Source of the DNA: an uncultured Pseudomonadota bacterium
Lineage (GTDB): Bacteria > Pseudomonadota > Gammaproteobacteria > Steroidobacterales > Steroidobacteraceae
DNA length: 64,000 nt
NCBI GenBank assembly: GCA_903879335.1
Contig: CAIRLC010000017.1
Location: forward strand, 1 to 64,000
Reading direction: 5' to 3'
Part shown: piece after piece, positions 1-8,173 of the stretch
Position numbering within the stretch: the first letter of the stretch is position 1
How the letters are laid out: each line of letters starts with the position of its first letter
Translations under genes and position numbers: made by a program
The notes under the pieces: generated by a model
The model's database searches: none
What the model was told of the DNA's origin: nothing
Seen by the model: only the letters and a program-made list of their open reading frames with translations

Positions 1-10
1 AAAATTTTTT

Positions 11-80
11 AATGATACGGCGACCACCGAGATCTACACAGGCGAAGACACTCTTTCCCTACACGACGCTCTTCCGATCT
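11..80 (+). other. Illumina P5 / TruSeq adapter read-through
   Basis: Bases 11-39 are the Illumina P5 flow-cell sequence, 40-47 an 8-base index (AGGCGAAG, which matches TruSeq i5 D505), and 48-80 the TruSeq read-1 primer ending in CTTCCGATCT. This is library construct, not genome. It marks the true end of the assembled contig, and the A/T-only bases 1-10 before it are probably also artefactual. Confidence 0.98.
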
Positions 81-224
81 TCCAGGCGGCGCTGCGCGGT
101 GGCAACTTTAGACGTTCTCATAGATGAACTTTCTCGACGGCATTAGAGTTGTTTTGATTGTTCATCGGCTTGTGTAGAAGTGGGGGGGTAATCCCCCCAT
201 TTTCCGTGGGTTTGACAAGTAGAT
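81..224. other. Probable IS end and flank, non-coding
   Basis: No credible gene is present. The stretch at 182-200 (seven G, TAAT, then C-run) followed by ATTTTCC lies just past the transposase stop and probably contains the terminal inverted repeat of the IS element. The exact IS end cannot be fixed because the other end of the element is missing. Bases 81-170 have no recognisable feature and directly follow the adapter, so their linkage to the rest is supported only by the contig end. Confidence 0.4.
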
Positions 225-846
225 CTATGCGGCCATGGCCAACCGCTGTTTCGGTGTGATGCCGCCCAAGGCCATGTTTGGGCGCTCGTTATTGTAGTTC
301 CAGATCCATCTTGTAGCATAGTCTTGAACCTGACCCAGTGATCCGAACTCGTACTGAGCCAACCATTCGTAGCGGACGGTACGGTTAAAACGTTCGACAT
401 AAGCATTCTGCTGCGGCTTTCCAGGTTGGATGTGTTCGATCTGGATACCTTTGCTTTCAGCCCATCCGAACACCAACGCAGAAACGTATTCAGGGCCGTT
501 GTCACAGCGTAGAACGCCCGGCTTGCCGCGCCATTCGATGATCTGCTCGAGGCTTCGGATGACCCGTTCTGACGGCAATGAGAAGTCGACCTCGATGCCG
601 AGCGCTTCACGGTTGAAGTCGTCGATGACGTTGAACAGCCTGAACGTTCTGCCGTCTTCCAGTTGATCATGCATAAAATCCATCGACCAGACTTGGTTCG
701 TCGTAGCCGGCACGGTCAGTGGTTCTGGCTTGACACGCACCATTCGCTTCTTCGGTTTGATCCGCAAATTCAGCTCTAATCCGCAGTAAATCCGATACAC
801 CCGCTTGTGGTTCCAGCGGTGACCCTTCACGTTGCGCAGATAAGCT
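225..846 (-). pseudogene. Truncated IS3-family transposase (OrfB, DDE integrase)
   Basis: The frame encodes about 200 residues of an IS3-family OrfB transposase, probably IS407 group. The catalytic DDE region is intact: D in [10 protein letters not shown] in LRCDNGPEY and E in [10 protein letters not shown], followed by the usual [12 protein letters not shown] tail. The in-frame GTG at 830 is not the natural start, because family-like sequence (AYLRNV) continues a few codons upstream to about 846. It then stops at the junction with the neighbouring gene. The N-terminal part of OrfB, all of OrfA and one terminal repeat are absent, so the element cannot move by itself. The stop codon is at 225. 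Confidence 0.85.
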
Positions 847-1360
847 TGACGCCGACCAACCCATCCCCACCTATTCCACTAGCTTCACGAACCGCGACTT
901 CTACAGCCTTCATTGAAAGGAAGACGGCAACGTCGTACTCACCCCGCATCATGGCGCGCCAAACGGGATCGGCGATTCGTGGGTTTAGAACTTCCATGGG
1001 TATTAGGCGCGCAATGCGGTAGTCCGCGAAGTCAGCCTCACTAGCGAACTGGCGAGCTCGTCGGCTAAGGTGCCGAAAGCCATTGGTCCCGTTCGTGCCT
1101 TCGGCCGGTACCAGTAGCCCTTGAGCTTCCAGCCATGCCCATGCCTCAGCGAACGCTAGATGAACCTCAATTTGCCGATTTCGTGGGTACGACGGACCTA
1201 GAGCTGCTGTCCCACCCCACAATTCGAATTCAAGGCTGTCCCGGTGGTGGTCCCCTGAATTCCGTTCACGCAGAAGAAACAACATCTTTGCCGCAAGCTC
1301 CTCGGGAGCGAGCGCGAGAAACGCTTCTACGTCGGGAATGCGGTTGACTAGCTCTCTCAT
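827..1360 (-). pseudogene. Truncated TIGR02391 (Ymh)-like protein
   Basis: The product resembles the TIGR02391 family of small proteins of unknown function. Its N-terminal half is variable, and the family-like segment [13 protein letters not shown]...GVKL is present near the end. In the family this GVKL(M) motif is followed by roughly 60 further conserved residues (an acidic stretch, then KNPxSH). Here the frame breaks into the IS3 fragment directly after GVKL and ends with the foreign residues ICAT. The gene is therefore 3'-truncated. No strong ribosome binding site precedes the ATG at 1360. The family assignment comes from memory of the motif and is moderately sure; the truncation follows from it. 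Confidence 0.6.
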
Positions 1361-1526
1361 GACGAAGAGTTTAGCAGTCCTTCCCCGAGGACTATCCTAG
1401 CTCCAAACCACCGGTAGACTTCCGGTAGACCTCAGCGCCGGAAAAACATCGCGTTTTCCCGCAGAAAAACGCATATCGATTTGGTAACCCCTTGGCTTCC
1501 TGATGGAATCCAGCTCGCACCAACTC

Positions 1527-2192
1527 TTATGCCTTCTCCCCCACTTGTAACTCCGCGAGTTTGAAGGGAACTCCGCAGCCGCCAATGCCGCAGTACCCGT
1601 TCGGATTCTTCGCGAGGTACTGCTGGTGGTAATCCTCAGCGTAATAAAACGTTGGCGCCGTCCGAATTTCAGTCGTGATCGGTCCATGTCCAGCCGCTTT
1701 CAAAGCGGCGCCGTAACGTACAGCTGTTTCTTGCGCGGTGGCTAGTTGATTGGCCGTTGTCGTGTAGACCACGGATCGATATTGAGTGCCCACGTCATTC
1801 CCTTGCCGCATACCTTGCGTGGGGTCGTGCGACTCCCAAAATACTTTCATCAACTGTGCAAAGTTGATGCGCGCGGGATCGTAGACCACTTGCACGACCT
1901 CAGAATGACCGGTCATGCCGGTGCAGACTTCCTTGTAGGTCGCATTTTTGGTGTATCCCCCAGCGTAGCCGACGGCAGTTGAGTAGACACCGTCGAGCTG
2001 CCAATACACACGCTCGGCCCCCCAGAAGCATCCGAGCCCTAGATAGACGACTTCGAGGCCTTCCGGAAATGGGGCAGATATCCGTTCCCCATTCACGAAA
2101 TGGCGCGGTGAGACATGTAAGGGCTCATCCCGTCCCGGCAGCGCGTCAGCGACAGTGGGTAAGGCGGGTTTACGACTCTGGAATAAGTTCAT
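1527..2192 (-). CDS. msrA: Peptide methionine-S-sulfoxide reductase MsrA
   Basis: MsrA reduces methionine-S-sulfoxide in proteins and free methionine, with electrons from thioredoxin. The catalytic motif GCFWG is present (Cys about residue 55 from the chosen start), as are the family blocks [35 protein letters not shown] and [10 protein letters not shown]. The C-terminal YCGIGGCG supplies resolving cysteines. The N-terminal segment ([11 protein letters not shown]) matches the long E. coli-type MsrA. The ATG at 2192 was chosen over 2213 because TGAGGTG lies 7 nt upstream and the protein then begins at the usual family position. It is a cytosolic repair enzyme of 221 aa, transcribed alone. Confidence 0.95.
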   Translation of the reverse strand: MNLFQSRKPALPTVADALPGRDEPLHVSPRHFVNGERISAPFPEGLEVVYLGLGCFWGAERVYWQLDGVYSTAVGYAGGYTKNATYKEVCTGMTGHSEVVQVVYDPARINFAQLMKVFWESHDPTQGMRQGNDVGTQYRSVVYTTTANQLATAQETAVRYGAALKAAGHGPITTEIRTAPTFYYAEDYHQQYLAKNPNGYCGIGGCGVPFKLAELQVGEKA

Positions 2193-2346
2193 TGGGCACC
2201 TCAACGACTTCAATTACGGCCAGCCGACCGATCATACCCCGTATCCTGCCTTGTCCGACGTTGTGACAACAGGGTCCTATGGCAGGTCCCTCTTCCCGCA
2301 GCGGCCGGCTTCAGCTACCTTGCGCGCACTGTCGAGGAGACCGCGA

Positions 2347-2589
2347 ATGAGCATTGCGAACGCACACAATCTGAATCAGCCACTACCCACCGAGCGTCCG
2401 TTCGGAATCCGTGTCACGACTCGCCCTGGGGATCCGTTCCGGCTGCTCATCGGCAAGGAATGGACCCGTGAACATTGGTTTGGCAGCGCGTTGGAACGGG
2501 ACGAAGCACTGGCCGACATGCGCCGACGCCATGAATACTCGCGCTCGGGGGACCAGCCAGCGTTGGTCTATGAGGCGATCAACCGCTGA
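2347..2589 (+). CDS. Small conserved hypothetical protein (80 aa)
   Basis: An 80-residue soluble protein, MSIANAHNLN..., with a GIRVTTRPGDPFRLLIGKEW core, then ERDEALADMRRRHEYSR and ending VYEAINR. A strong Shine-Dalgarno (GAGGAGA, 2334-2340) sits 6 nt before the ATG at 2347, which argues for translation and against the longer in-frame start at 2155. I recall similar short proteins in other gammaproteobacteria but assign no function. No membrane segment or signal peptide is visible. It is divergent from msrA. Confidence 0.65.
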   Translation: MSIANAHNLNQPLPTERPFGIRVTTRPGDPFRLLIGKEWTREHWFGSALERDEALADMRRRHEYSRSGDQPALVYEAINR

Positions 2590-2641
2590 GGCTGGACAGG
2601 TGTCCAGCCGGCCTCATTGAATCACTCAGCGTGGCGACGAA

Positions 2642-3178
2642 TCAGCCTAGAGCCACCGTCGCCGCAGCCAGAACCGCGCCGATCGTCGCGCCAGCGAGCA
2701 CGTCCGTCGGATAGTGCAAGCCGAGGATGACGCGCGATGCCGCCACCAAAAGCGCGAAGGGCACCAGCAAGGGCGCCAAAATCGGGAAATGAGCCAGTGC
2801 CACGATCGTAAAGGACACCGCATGCAGGGTATGTCCCGAGGGAAAACTGTAGCGATCTAAAGCCCGCGTCCCGGCACGAATGCCGGCGTGGGTGATATAG
2901 GGGCGCTCTCGGACCAGGCGATGTTTGAGAGCCTTGTAGATCGCCAACCCAACGCCGCTGGCAATCAGCATTTCAAGAGCCGTCAATCGCCCTTCAGGAC
3001 CCCAAGCTAAGGCAAGGAATGCCATCAAGGAATACCAGAACACGCCATCACCGAGCCGACTGACCACCCGAAACAAGGCCAGCACAGCGGCGCGCTCGCA
3101 CGCGAGGTTTAGCCGTACGCAAAAGCGATACTCGTAAGCGTCGACCCGATCAAACCAACCCGCTGGATTCGCCGACAT
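2642..3178 (-). CDS. PAP2-family membrane phosphatase
   Basis: A 178-residue integral membrane protein with the three PAP2 phosphatase signatures in order: KHRLVRERP (KX6RP), YSFPSGHTLHA (PSGH) and SRVILGLHYPTDV (SRX5HXPTDV). Such enzymes remove phosphate from lipid phosphates such as undecaprenyl pyrophosphate or phosphatidic acid; the substrate cannot be told from sequence. Several hydrophobic helices flank the motifs, placing the active site at the periplasmic face. It lies 120 bp downstream of the PLP-enzyme gene at 3299 and may be its own transcription unit. Confidence 0.9.
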   Translation of the reverse strand: MSANPAGWFDRVDAYEYRFCVRLNLACERAAVLALFRVVSRLGDGVFWYSLMAFLALAWGPEGRLTALEMLIASGVGLAIYKALKHRLVRERPYITHAGIRAGTRALDRYSFPSGHTLHAVSFTIVALAHFPILAPLLVPFALLVAASRVILGLHYPTDVLAGATIGAVLAAATVALG

Positions 3179-3298
3179 CGGCTTGCACCCCGCCCCATTA
3201 CTGATGGAGAGCAGAGTGCAGCACCTGGCCTACATGTTTGTGACACTCACGTGAAGGTTAGATGACGCGACTGAGCCCTCAAGCGCCCGACGTGTCGT

Positions 3299-4459
3299 TC
3301 ACGATTCGAGTGCCTGAGCGAGATCTGCGATTAAATCTTCCGGATCCTCAAGACCAATAGACAGGCGTGACGTGGTCTGACCGATATCGCATGCGATTCT
3401 CAGATCACCGGTGAGGTCTCTCACTTGCTGTAACGAGGGCGGCACAATCAAGGATTCCGTCGAACCCAAGCTTGCCGCCATGCTGAATAAACGAAGCGAT
3501 TCGGCAAAGCGACTGGCTCCAGCCGCGTCACCGATCAGATCGATGCACAGCAGTGTTCCGTAATCCTTCATCTGACTCTTCGCGCGAGCGTGTCCGGGAT
3601 CAGTCGGCAGCCCCGGGTAGCGAACTTTGGCCACTTTCGGATGCGCGGCCAAGAACTCGGCTACACGCTGTGCGGTCTCGCAAGCTGCACGACGACGGAC
3701 GTGGTACGTCTTCAGGCCTCGCTGGATGAGGTAAGCCGCATGCGGATCGAGCGTGGGGCCTAAGGTATTGGCGTGAAACTGAACCCGCCGAATGTGGGGT
3801 TCGTCGCCGATGATCGCGCCACCCATGACATCACCGTGGCCGCCGGCATATTTCGTCAAGCTGTGGACAAAGAGATCTACCGGCAAATCGCCGTGAGCCT
3901 CGAGTCCTGCAAACGTGTTGTCGAGAACGGCAATCGCCCCATGACGATGGGTTAAGTCGGTGATTTTCGCGACATCGGCTATTTTTAGGACCGGATTTGT
4001 TGGTGATTCAAACCAGACCATGGCCGTTTTCTCTTCCGCCAGAACGCGCTCAATGGCTGCGTAGTCATCGATAGAAACAAACGTCGAGCGCACCCCGTAT
4101 CGACCCAGCACCTTGGTAATCATGCGTCGGGTTGGACCGTAGCTCTCAGCAAATGAAAGTACGTGATCGCCTGCAGACAGCATGGCTAAAAGAGCGGTGG
4201 ACACCGCGCCCATTCCAGAGGCGACCGCGACGCATCCTTGGCGGCCCTGCAAGCCAGCGAGCGTCGCTTCCAGCGCCGCTACGGTTGGGTTGGACGTACG
4301 GCTGTAATTAAAGCCGAGTCCGCGCTCCCACGACGCTTCAGTCTCGGCGACCGTGGGAAAATCAAATTTCACCGACTGATAAATCGGCGCCACCAAGGGC
4401 TGATTGCCTTCCGGCAGGACGATCTCCGGCGGGTGGTTTGCAAAGGTACTGGGCTTCAT
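3299..4459 (-). CDS. Cys/Met metabolism PLP-dependent enzyme (trans-sulfuration type)
   Basis: A 386-residue fold-type I PLP enzyme of the cystathionine gamma-synthase / beta-lyase / methionine gamma-lyase family. Visible landmarks are YSRTSNPT (tetramer/PLP phosphate contact), SGMGAVSTALLAML, the cofactor aspartate in VLDNTFAG, the Schiff-base lysine in HSLTKYAGGHGDVMGG and the C-terminal SLGSTESL and SIGLEDPEDL. The exact reaction (cystathionine synthesis, cystathionine cleavage or methionine gamma-elimination) cannot be settled from motifs. It is the last gene of the nine-gene polyamine run, 32 nt after the methionine aminotransferase, which suggests a role in methionine or polyamine-linked sulfur amino acid turnover (inference). 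CAGGTGATG near the start provides the ribosome site. Confidence 0.85.
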   Translation of the reverse strand: MKPSTFANHPPEIVLPEGNQPLVAPIYQSVKFDFPTVAETEASWERGLGFNYSRTSNPTVAALEATLAGLQGRQGCVAVASGMGAVSTALLAMLSAGDHVLSFAESYGPTRRMITKVLGRYGVRSTFVSIDDYAAIERVLAEEKTAMVWFESPTNPVLKIADVAKITDLTHRHGAIAVLDNTFAGLEAHGDLPVDLFVHSLTKYAGGHGDVMGGAIIGDEPHIRRVQFHANTLGPTLDPHAAYLIQRGLKTYHVRRRAACETAQRVAEFLAAHPKVAKVRYPGLPTDPGHARAKSQMKDYGTLLCIDLIGDAAGASRFAESLRLFSMAASLGSTESLIVPPSLQQVRDLTGDLRIACDIGQTTSRLSIGLEDPEDLIADLAQALES

Positions 4460-4491
4460 AGCATCACCTGAAAATACGAATAGAACTGCAC

Positions 4492-5649
4492 TCAGAGCGC
4501 GGCAAGTCTTTCGGCAGCCGCGCGTAAGGTGTCATCGTGCTTGGCGAAACAAATGCGAACCAACCGCTCGGATCGGCTTTGCGCCGCACAAAATGGCGAC
4601 ACTGGGATAGTGGCAACACCGTGCTGTCGAATAAGGTGCATCGAAAAATCTGCGTCCGCTACATCCGCAATGTCGGAATAATCCACCAGCTGAAAATAGG
4701 TGGACGGAGTCGGTTTAAAGCGTAATCGAGTCCGCGTAAGCAAATCGCTGAGCAAGTCACGCTTGGCCTGATAAAAAGCCGGCAACTCCAACTCCCACTC
4801 GGGACACTCGACCATGAAATCGGCAATGGCCCGCTGCAGTGGTGTAGCCACCGCAAAGGTATTGAACTGATGAACCTTCCGCACTTCAGCCGACAAGGCC
4901 TGTGGCGCCACGCAATAGCCGATCTTCCATCCGGTGGCGTGATAGGTCTTACCGAAAGAGGACACCACCACTGCCCGAGCGGCGAGTTCAGGGTGAGAAT
5001 TGACGCTTACAAATGCGTGTCCATCGAAGACCATGTGTTCATACACTTCGTCCGACACCAGAAATGCGGCTGTCGGACGGAGAATCTCAGCCAGGCGATC
5101 AAGATCTTCACGTGACAACAATGCACCGCTTGGATTGTGCGGTGTATTGAGAATCACAAGGCGAGTCCGGGGATTGAGCGCCGCCTCTAAGCGGCTCCAG
5201 TCGATCGAGAACTCCGGTTGGGTCAATGGCAGGCGCCGACAAACACCACCGCACAACTCAACGACAGGTTCATAACTGTCGTAGGCGGGATCAAATAGGA
5301 CAACCTCATCACCGGGCCCAACCAAAGCTTGAATGGTGGAACACAAAGCCTCGGTGCCACCCGCGGTGACCGTCAAATCAGTCTCCACGTTAACCCGACG
5401 TCCGTAGAGGCGCTCAAGCTTCGCCGCAATCGCCTCGCGCAACTCGATGGCACCAGCCATCGGCGAATATTGATTATGACCCGCTCGAACATGTTCGTTG
5501 ACCAAGTCACACAAGCGCGGCGGGGGATCGAATTCAGGCACACCTTGGCCGGTGTTGATCGCACCCAATTCCGACGCGAGTCGAGACATGACCGTAAAAA
5601 TTGTCGTACCGACTTTCGGAAGCCGAGTAACGGGGATGGGTGCCGTCAT
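4492..5649 (-). CDS. ybdL: Methionine aminotransferase-like class I/II aminotransferase
   Basis: A 385-residue aminotransferase close to E. coli YbdL and kynurenine aminotransferase-like enzymes: the opening LPKVGTTIFTVMSRLA, NTGQGVPEFDPP, the PLP-binding NTPHNPSGA, SDEVYEHMVFDG, and the lysine in SSFGKTYHATGWKIGY. YbdL transaminates methionine, phenylalanine and related amino acids. Its start is only 3 nt downstream of the ppgK stop, so translation is very probably coupled to the polyamine operon. A methionine salvage role fits, because spermidine synthesis releases methylthioadenosine and the last step of methionine salvage is a transamination (pathway knowledge plus inference). Confidence 0.85.
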   Translation of the reverse strand: MTAPIPVTRLPKVGTTIFTVMSRLASELGAINTGQGVPEFDPPPRLCDLVNEHVRAGHNQYSPMAGAIELREAIAAKLERLYGRRVNVETDLTVTAGGTEALCSTIQALVGPGDEVVLFDPAYDSYEPVVELCGGVCRRLPLTQPEFSIDWSRLEAALNPRTRLVILNTPHNPSGALLSREDLDRLAEILRPTAAFLVSDEVYEHMVFDGHAFVSVNSHPELAARAVVVSSFGKTYHATGWKIGYCVAPQALSAEVRKVHQFNTFAVATPLQRAIADFMVECPEWELELPAFYQAKRDLLSDLLTRTRLRFKPTPSTYFQLVDYSDIADVADADFSMHLIRQHGVATIPVSPFCAAQSRSERLVRICFAKHDDTLRAAAERLAAL

Positions 5650-5652
5650 CGT

Positions 5653-6405
5653 TTAACGCGTCGCATTCTCGTGGGCATAGAGCGCCGCACCGACAACGCC
5701 TGCGGCTTGCCTGAGACCGGCCGGGACTATGCGCGCCTTAGAATGTAAGAGCGCCTCAAACTCCTCGTACCGTTCACTCACTCCGCCGCCAACAATGAAA
5801 AGGTCTGGCCAGAGTAAGGCTTGATAACGGTCAAGCACTTTATTAACCCGCTCACACCACGCTGACCAACCCAAATTCTCGACGGTGCGGACACGCGCGC
5901 TCGCATAGTGCTCCGCCTCAATACCATCCACCTCGAGGTGGCCCAATTCCGTGTTTGGCCAGAGCCGACCATCGATAAAGAGCGCAGTACCGATTCCCGT
6001 GCCAAAAGTGATCATCATGACCACCCCCGATTCACCCCGCCCAGCACCAATCTGCATTTCAGCGACACCTGCGGCATCAGCGTCGTTGACAACGAAGCTG
6101 GGCCGCCCACCGGCGGCCGCTTTCAGTACCGCAGCCGCGTCACAGCCGATCCAGCCTTTATCGATGTTGGCGGCGGTATACGTCACGCCTCGCACCACCA
6201 CGGATGGGAATGCCAATCCAACAGGGCCGGTACACTGAGGAAAACGCGCGATCAGCTCGGTCAAGGCGGCCTGAGTTGCCTCCACTGTGGCGCCCGGTGG
6301 CGTCGGTACCGAGTCTAATTCACCGACGAGGTGGCCTGTCGTCGGATCAACCGCACCGGCCTTAATTGACGACCCGCCCAGATCAATACCGAGTACCAGT
6401 TCCAT
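5653..6405 (-). CDS. ppgK: Polyphosphate glucokinase-like ROK kinase
   Basis: A 250-residue ROK-family sugar kinase with the polyphosphate/ATP glucokinase signatures: LGIDLGGSSIKAG (phosphate binding), NDADAAGVAEM, the phosphate loop TFGTGIGTALF, ELGHLEVDG, and the C-terminal WPDLFIVGGGVS. By the TFGTGIG and WIG blocks it matches actinobacterial PpgK better than E. coli Glk. PpgK phosphorylates glucose with inorganic polyphosphate or ATP. The ATG overlaps the potI stop (TGATG), so it is co-translated with a polyamine importer. This is an unexpected partner, since polyamines are polycations that bind polyphosphate. The donor preference cannot be read from sequence. Confidence 0.85.
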   Translation of the reverse strand: MELVLGIDLGGSSIKAGAVDPTTGHLVGELDSVPTPPGATVEATQAALTELIARFPQCTGPVGLAFPSVVVRGVTYTAANIDKGWIGCDAAAVLKAAAGGRPSFVVNDADAAGVAEMQIGAGRGESGVVMMITFGTGIGTALFIDGRLWPNTELGHLEVDGIEAEHYASARVRTVENLGWSAWCERVNKVLDRYQALLWPDLFIVGGGVSERYEEFEALLHSKARIVPAGLRQAAGVVGAALYAHENATR

Positions 6406-7253
6406 CAGTGAGCTCCCATCGCTGTCTGTGCGTCGTGTAACCGTCGACGCTCCGTGCGCATCATAACCCCACCCGCGGTCGCCACGCAGACCGACACCAG
6501 ACCCACCAGAATCGTGGCCAGCGCATTAATGTCTGGACTGACCCCTAGACGGACCTTCGAGAAAACCAACTGGGGCAGCGTGGTGGACCCAGGTCCGGAA
6601 ACGAAACTGGTGATGACAATATCGTCCCAACTGAGAATAAAGGACAACACCCACGCCGAGGCAATAGCGGGAAGAATCAGCGGCAGGGTGATCACCACGA
6701 ACACCTTCCACGGGCGCGCCCCGAGATCCATGGCCGCCTCTTCCAGTGAGCGATCCACCGTCATCAAGCGGGCCTGAATCACGACCACTGCGTAGGCCAA
6801 ACAAAAGGTGACATGCGCGATCGTGATGGTTGAGGCGCCACGAGCCTGCGGCCAGCCGGTCCATTGGCCGAGCGCGACGAATAACAACAGCAGGGAAAGA
6901 CCAGTAATGACCTCCGGCAACACCATCGGCGCTGTAGTCAACAATCCAAACAGGGATCGACCACGGAATCGGCGATACCGAACAAGTGCAAATGCCGCCA
7001 GTGCTCCAAGGATGACCGCACCGGTGGCGCTGACCGCCGCGATCTGCAAACTGAGGCGCGCCGCTTCCAAGACTTGATCGTTAGCGAATAATTCCCGGTA
7101 CCAAATTATCGTCGGCGAGTGCGCAGCGTCCCAGACCGTCACCAAACGCGACGCGTTGAATGAATAGACGATCATCGAGAGGATGGGGAGATATAAGAAG
7201 GCAAACCCTACGACCAACATGACGAGCACGAAGGGAGAGCGACGAACCTTCAT
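6405..7253 (-). CDS. potI: Polyamine ABC transporter permease PotI
   Basis: A 282-residue inner-membrane permease of the spermidine/putrescine family with about six transmembrane helices and the EAA loop EEAAMDLGARPWKVFVVITLP that contacts the ATPase. The opening RRSPFVLVMLVVGFAFLYLPI and the internal SFNASR match PotI/PotC. The ATG at 7253 overlaps the potH stop (ATGA), so it was chosen over a longer in-frame start at 7352 that would run back into potH. It works with PotH as the membrane channel for polyamines delivered by PotF. Confidence 0.92.
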   Translation of the reverse strand: MKVRRSPFVLVMLVVGFAFLYLPILSMIVYSFNASRLVTVWDAAHSPTIIWYRELFANDQVLEAARLSLQIAAVSATGAVILGALAAFALVRYRRFRGRSLFGLLTTAPMVLPEVITGLSLLLLFVALGQWTGWPQARGASTITIAHVTFCLAYAVVVIQARLMTVDRSLEEAAMDLGARPWKVFVVITLPLILPAIASAWVLSFILSWDDIVITSFVSGPGSTTLPQLVFSKVRLGVSPDINALATILVGLVSVCVATAGGVMMRTERRRLHDAQTAMGAH

Positions 7254-8173
7254 TGCGCCTCCTCGCTCTGCGCCTGTACTTTTTGCAATAAAAGGACAAA
7301 TCCAGACAGCACGAGCAGTAATACCATCGCCAACGCACTCGCGACCGGCCAATCTCGATTGGCGAAGAACTCATCCCAAACCACACGGCCAATCATCAGG
7401 GTATCGGGCCCGCCCAACAGCGCAGGAATGACGTATTCCCCGACAGCGGGGATAAAGACGAGTAAGCAGCCGGCAAAAATTCCCTCTCGAGTCAACGGAA
7501 GAGTAATTGCAAAAAAAGCCTTCGTCGGTCGACAGCCCAGATCTGCAGCGGCCTCAAGCAGCGTCAAGTCGAGTTTTTCAATCGCGGAATAGAGCGGTAA
7601 GACCATAAACGGCAGGTATGAATAGACCATACCTAGATATACGGCGAAATCGGTCTGCAAAAACTGTACCGGCTCGTTAATCAGCCCTAGGTGGATCAGG
7701 AGTCCATTCACGGGACCGCTACGACTAAGCAATCCGATCCACGCATACACGCGCAGCAGGAATGACGTGAAAAAAGGTAGAGCGACGAGCAAGAACAAGA
7801 CATTCCGCCACGCGCCCGGCGCCCTCGCTATCCCGTACGCCATCGGATACCCAATCAACAACGTACACAGGGTCGAAATCGCAGCAACGCGTAGTGAATT
7901 CACGAACGCGGCCAGGTAAAGCCGGTCACCGAGTACGAACGTGTAGTTCGAGAAATTGACTCGAATTTGGAGAATTTGATCATGAGACCAAGTCAGTATC
8001 GGCTCAACCGGAGGCATGGCCAGAACGACATTGGAAAACGAAATCTTCAATACGATTAATAGTGGAACAAGGAAGAACAGCAATAACCAGCCGTAGGGCA
8101 CGCCGATCACCCATCGTCGGCCAAGATCTGATCGAAACTGCTGCCAGTACGTCCGGATTCCCACCCGGCTCAC
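7250..8173 (-). CDS. potH: Polyamine ABC transporter permease PotH
   Basis: A 307-residue permease with six predicted helices and the family segments GVPYGWLLLFFLVPLLIVLKISF, PFFTSFLLRVYAW and the EAA loop EAAADLGCRPTKAFFAITLP. GTG at 8173 overlaps the potG stop (GTGA) and gives the usual PotH length. An upstream ATG at 8215 lies inside potG and is less likely. It pairs with PotI to form the heterodimeric channel. Confidence 0.92.
   Translation of the reverse strand: MSRVGIRTYWQQFRSDLGRRWVIGVPYGWLLLFFLVPLLIVLKISFSNVVLAMPPVEPILTWSHDQILQIRVNFSNYTFVLGDRLYLAAFVNSLRVAAISTLCTLLIGYPMAYGIARAPGAWRNVLFLLVALPFFTSFLLRVYAWIGLLSRSGPVNGLLIHLGLINEPVQFLQTDFAVYLGMVYSYLPFMVLPLYSAIEKLDLTLLEAAADLGCRPTKAFFAITLPLTREGIFAGCLLVFIPAVGEYVIPALLGGPDTLMIGRVVWDEFFANRDWPVASALAMVLLLVLSGFVLLLQKVQAQSEEAQ

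Noticed and set aside
1397-1687. Minus-strand 96-codon frame overlapping msrA
   Set aside because: Shadow of the msrA 3' end; Arg/Ser-rich without motif.
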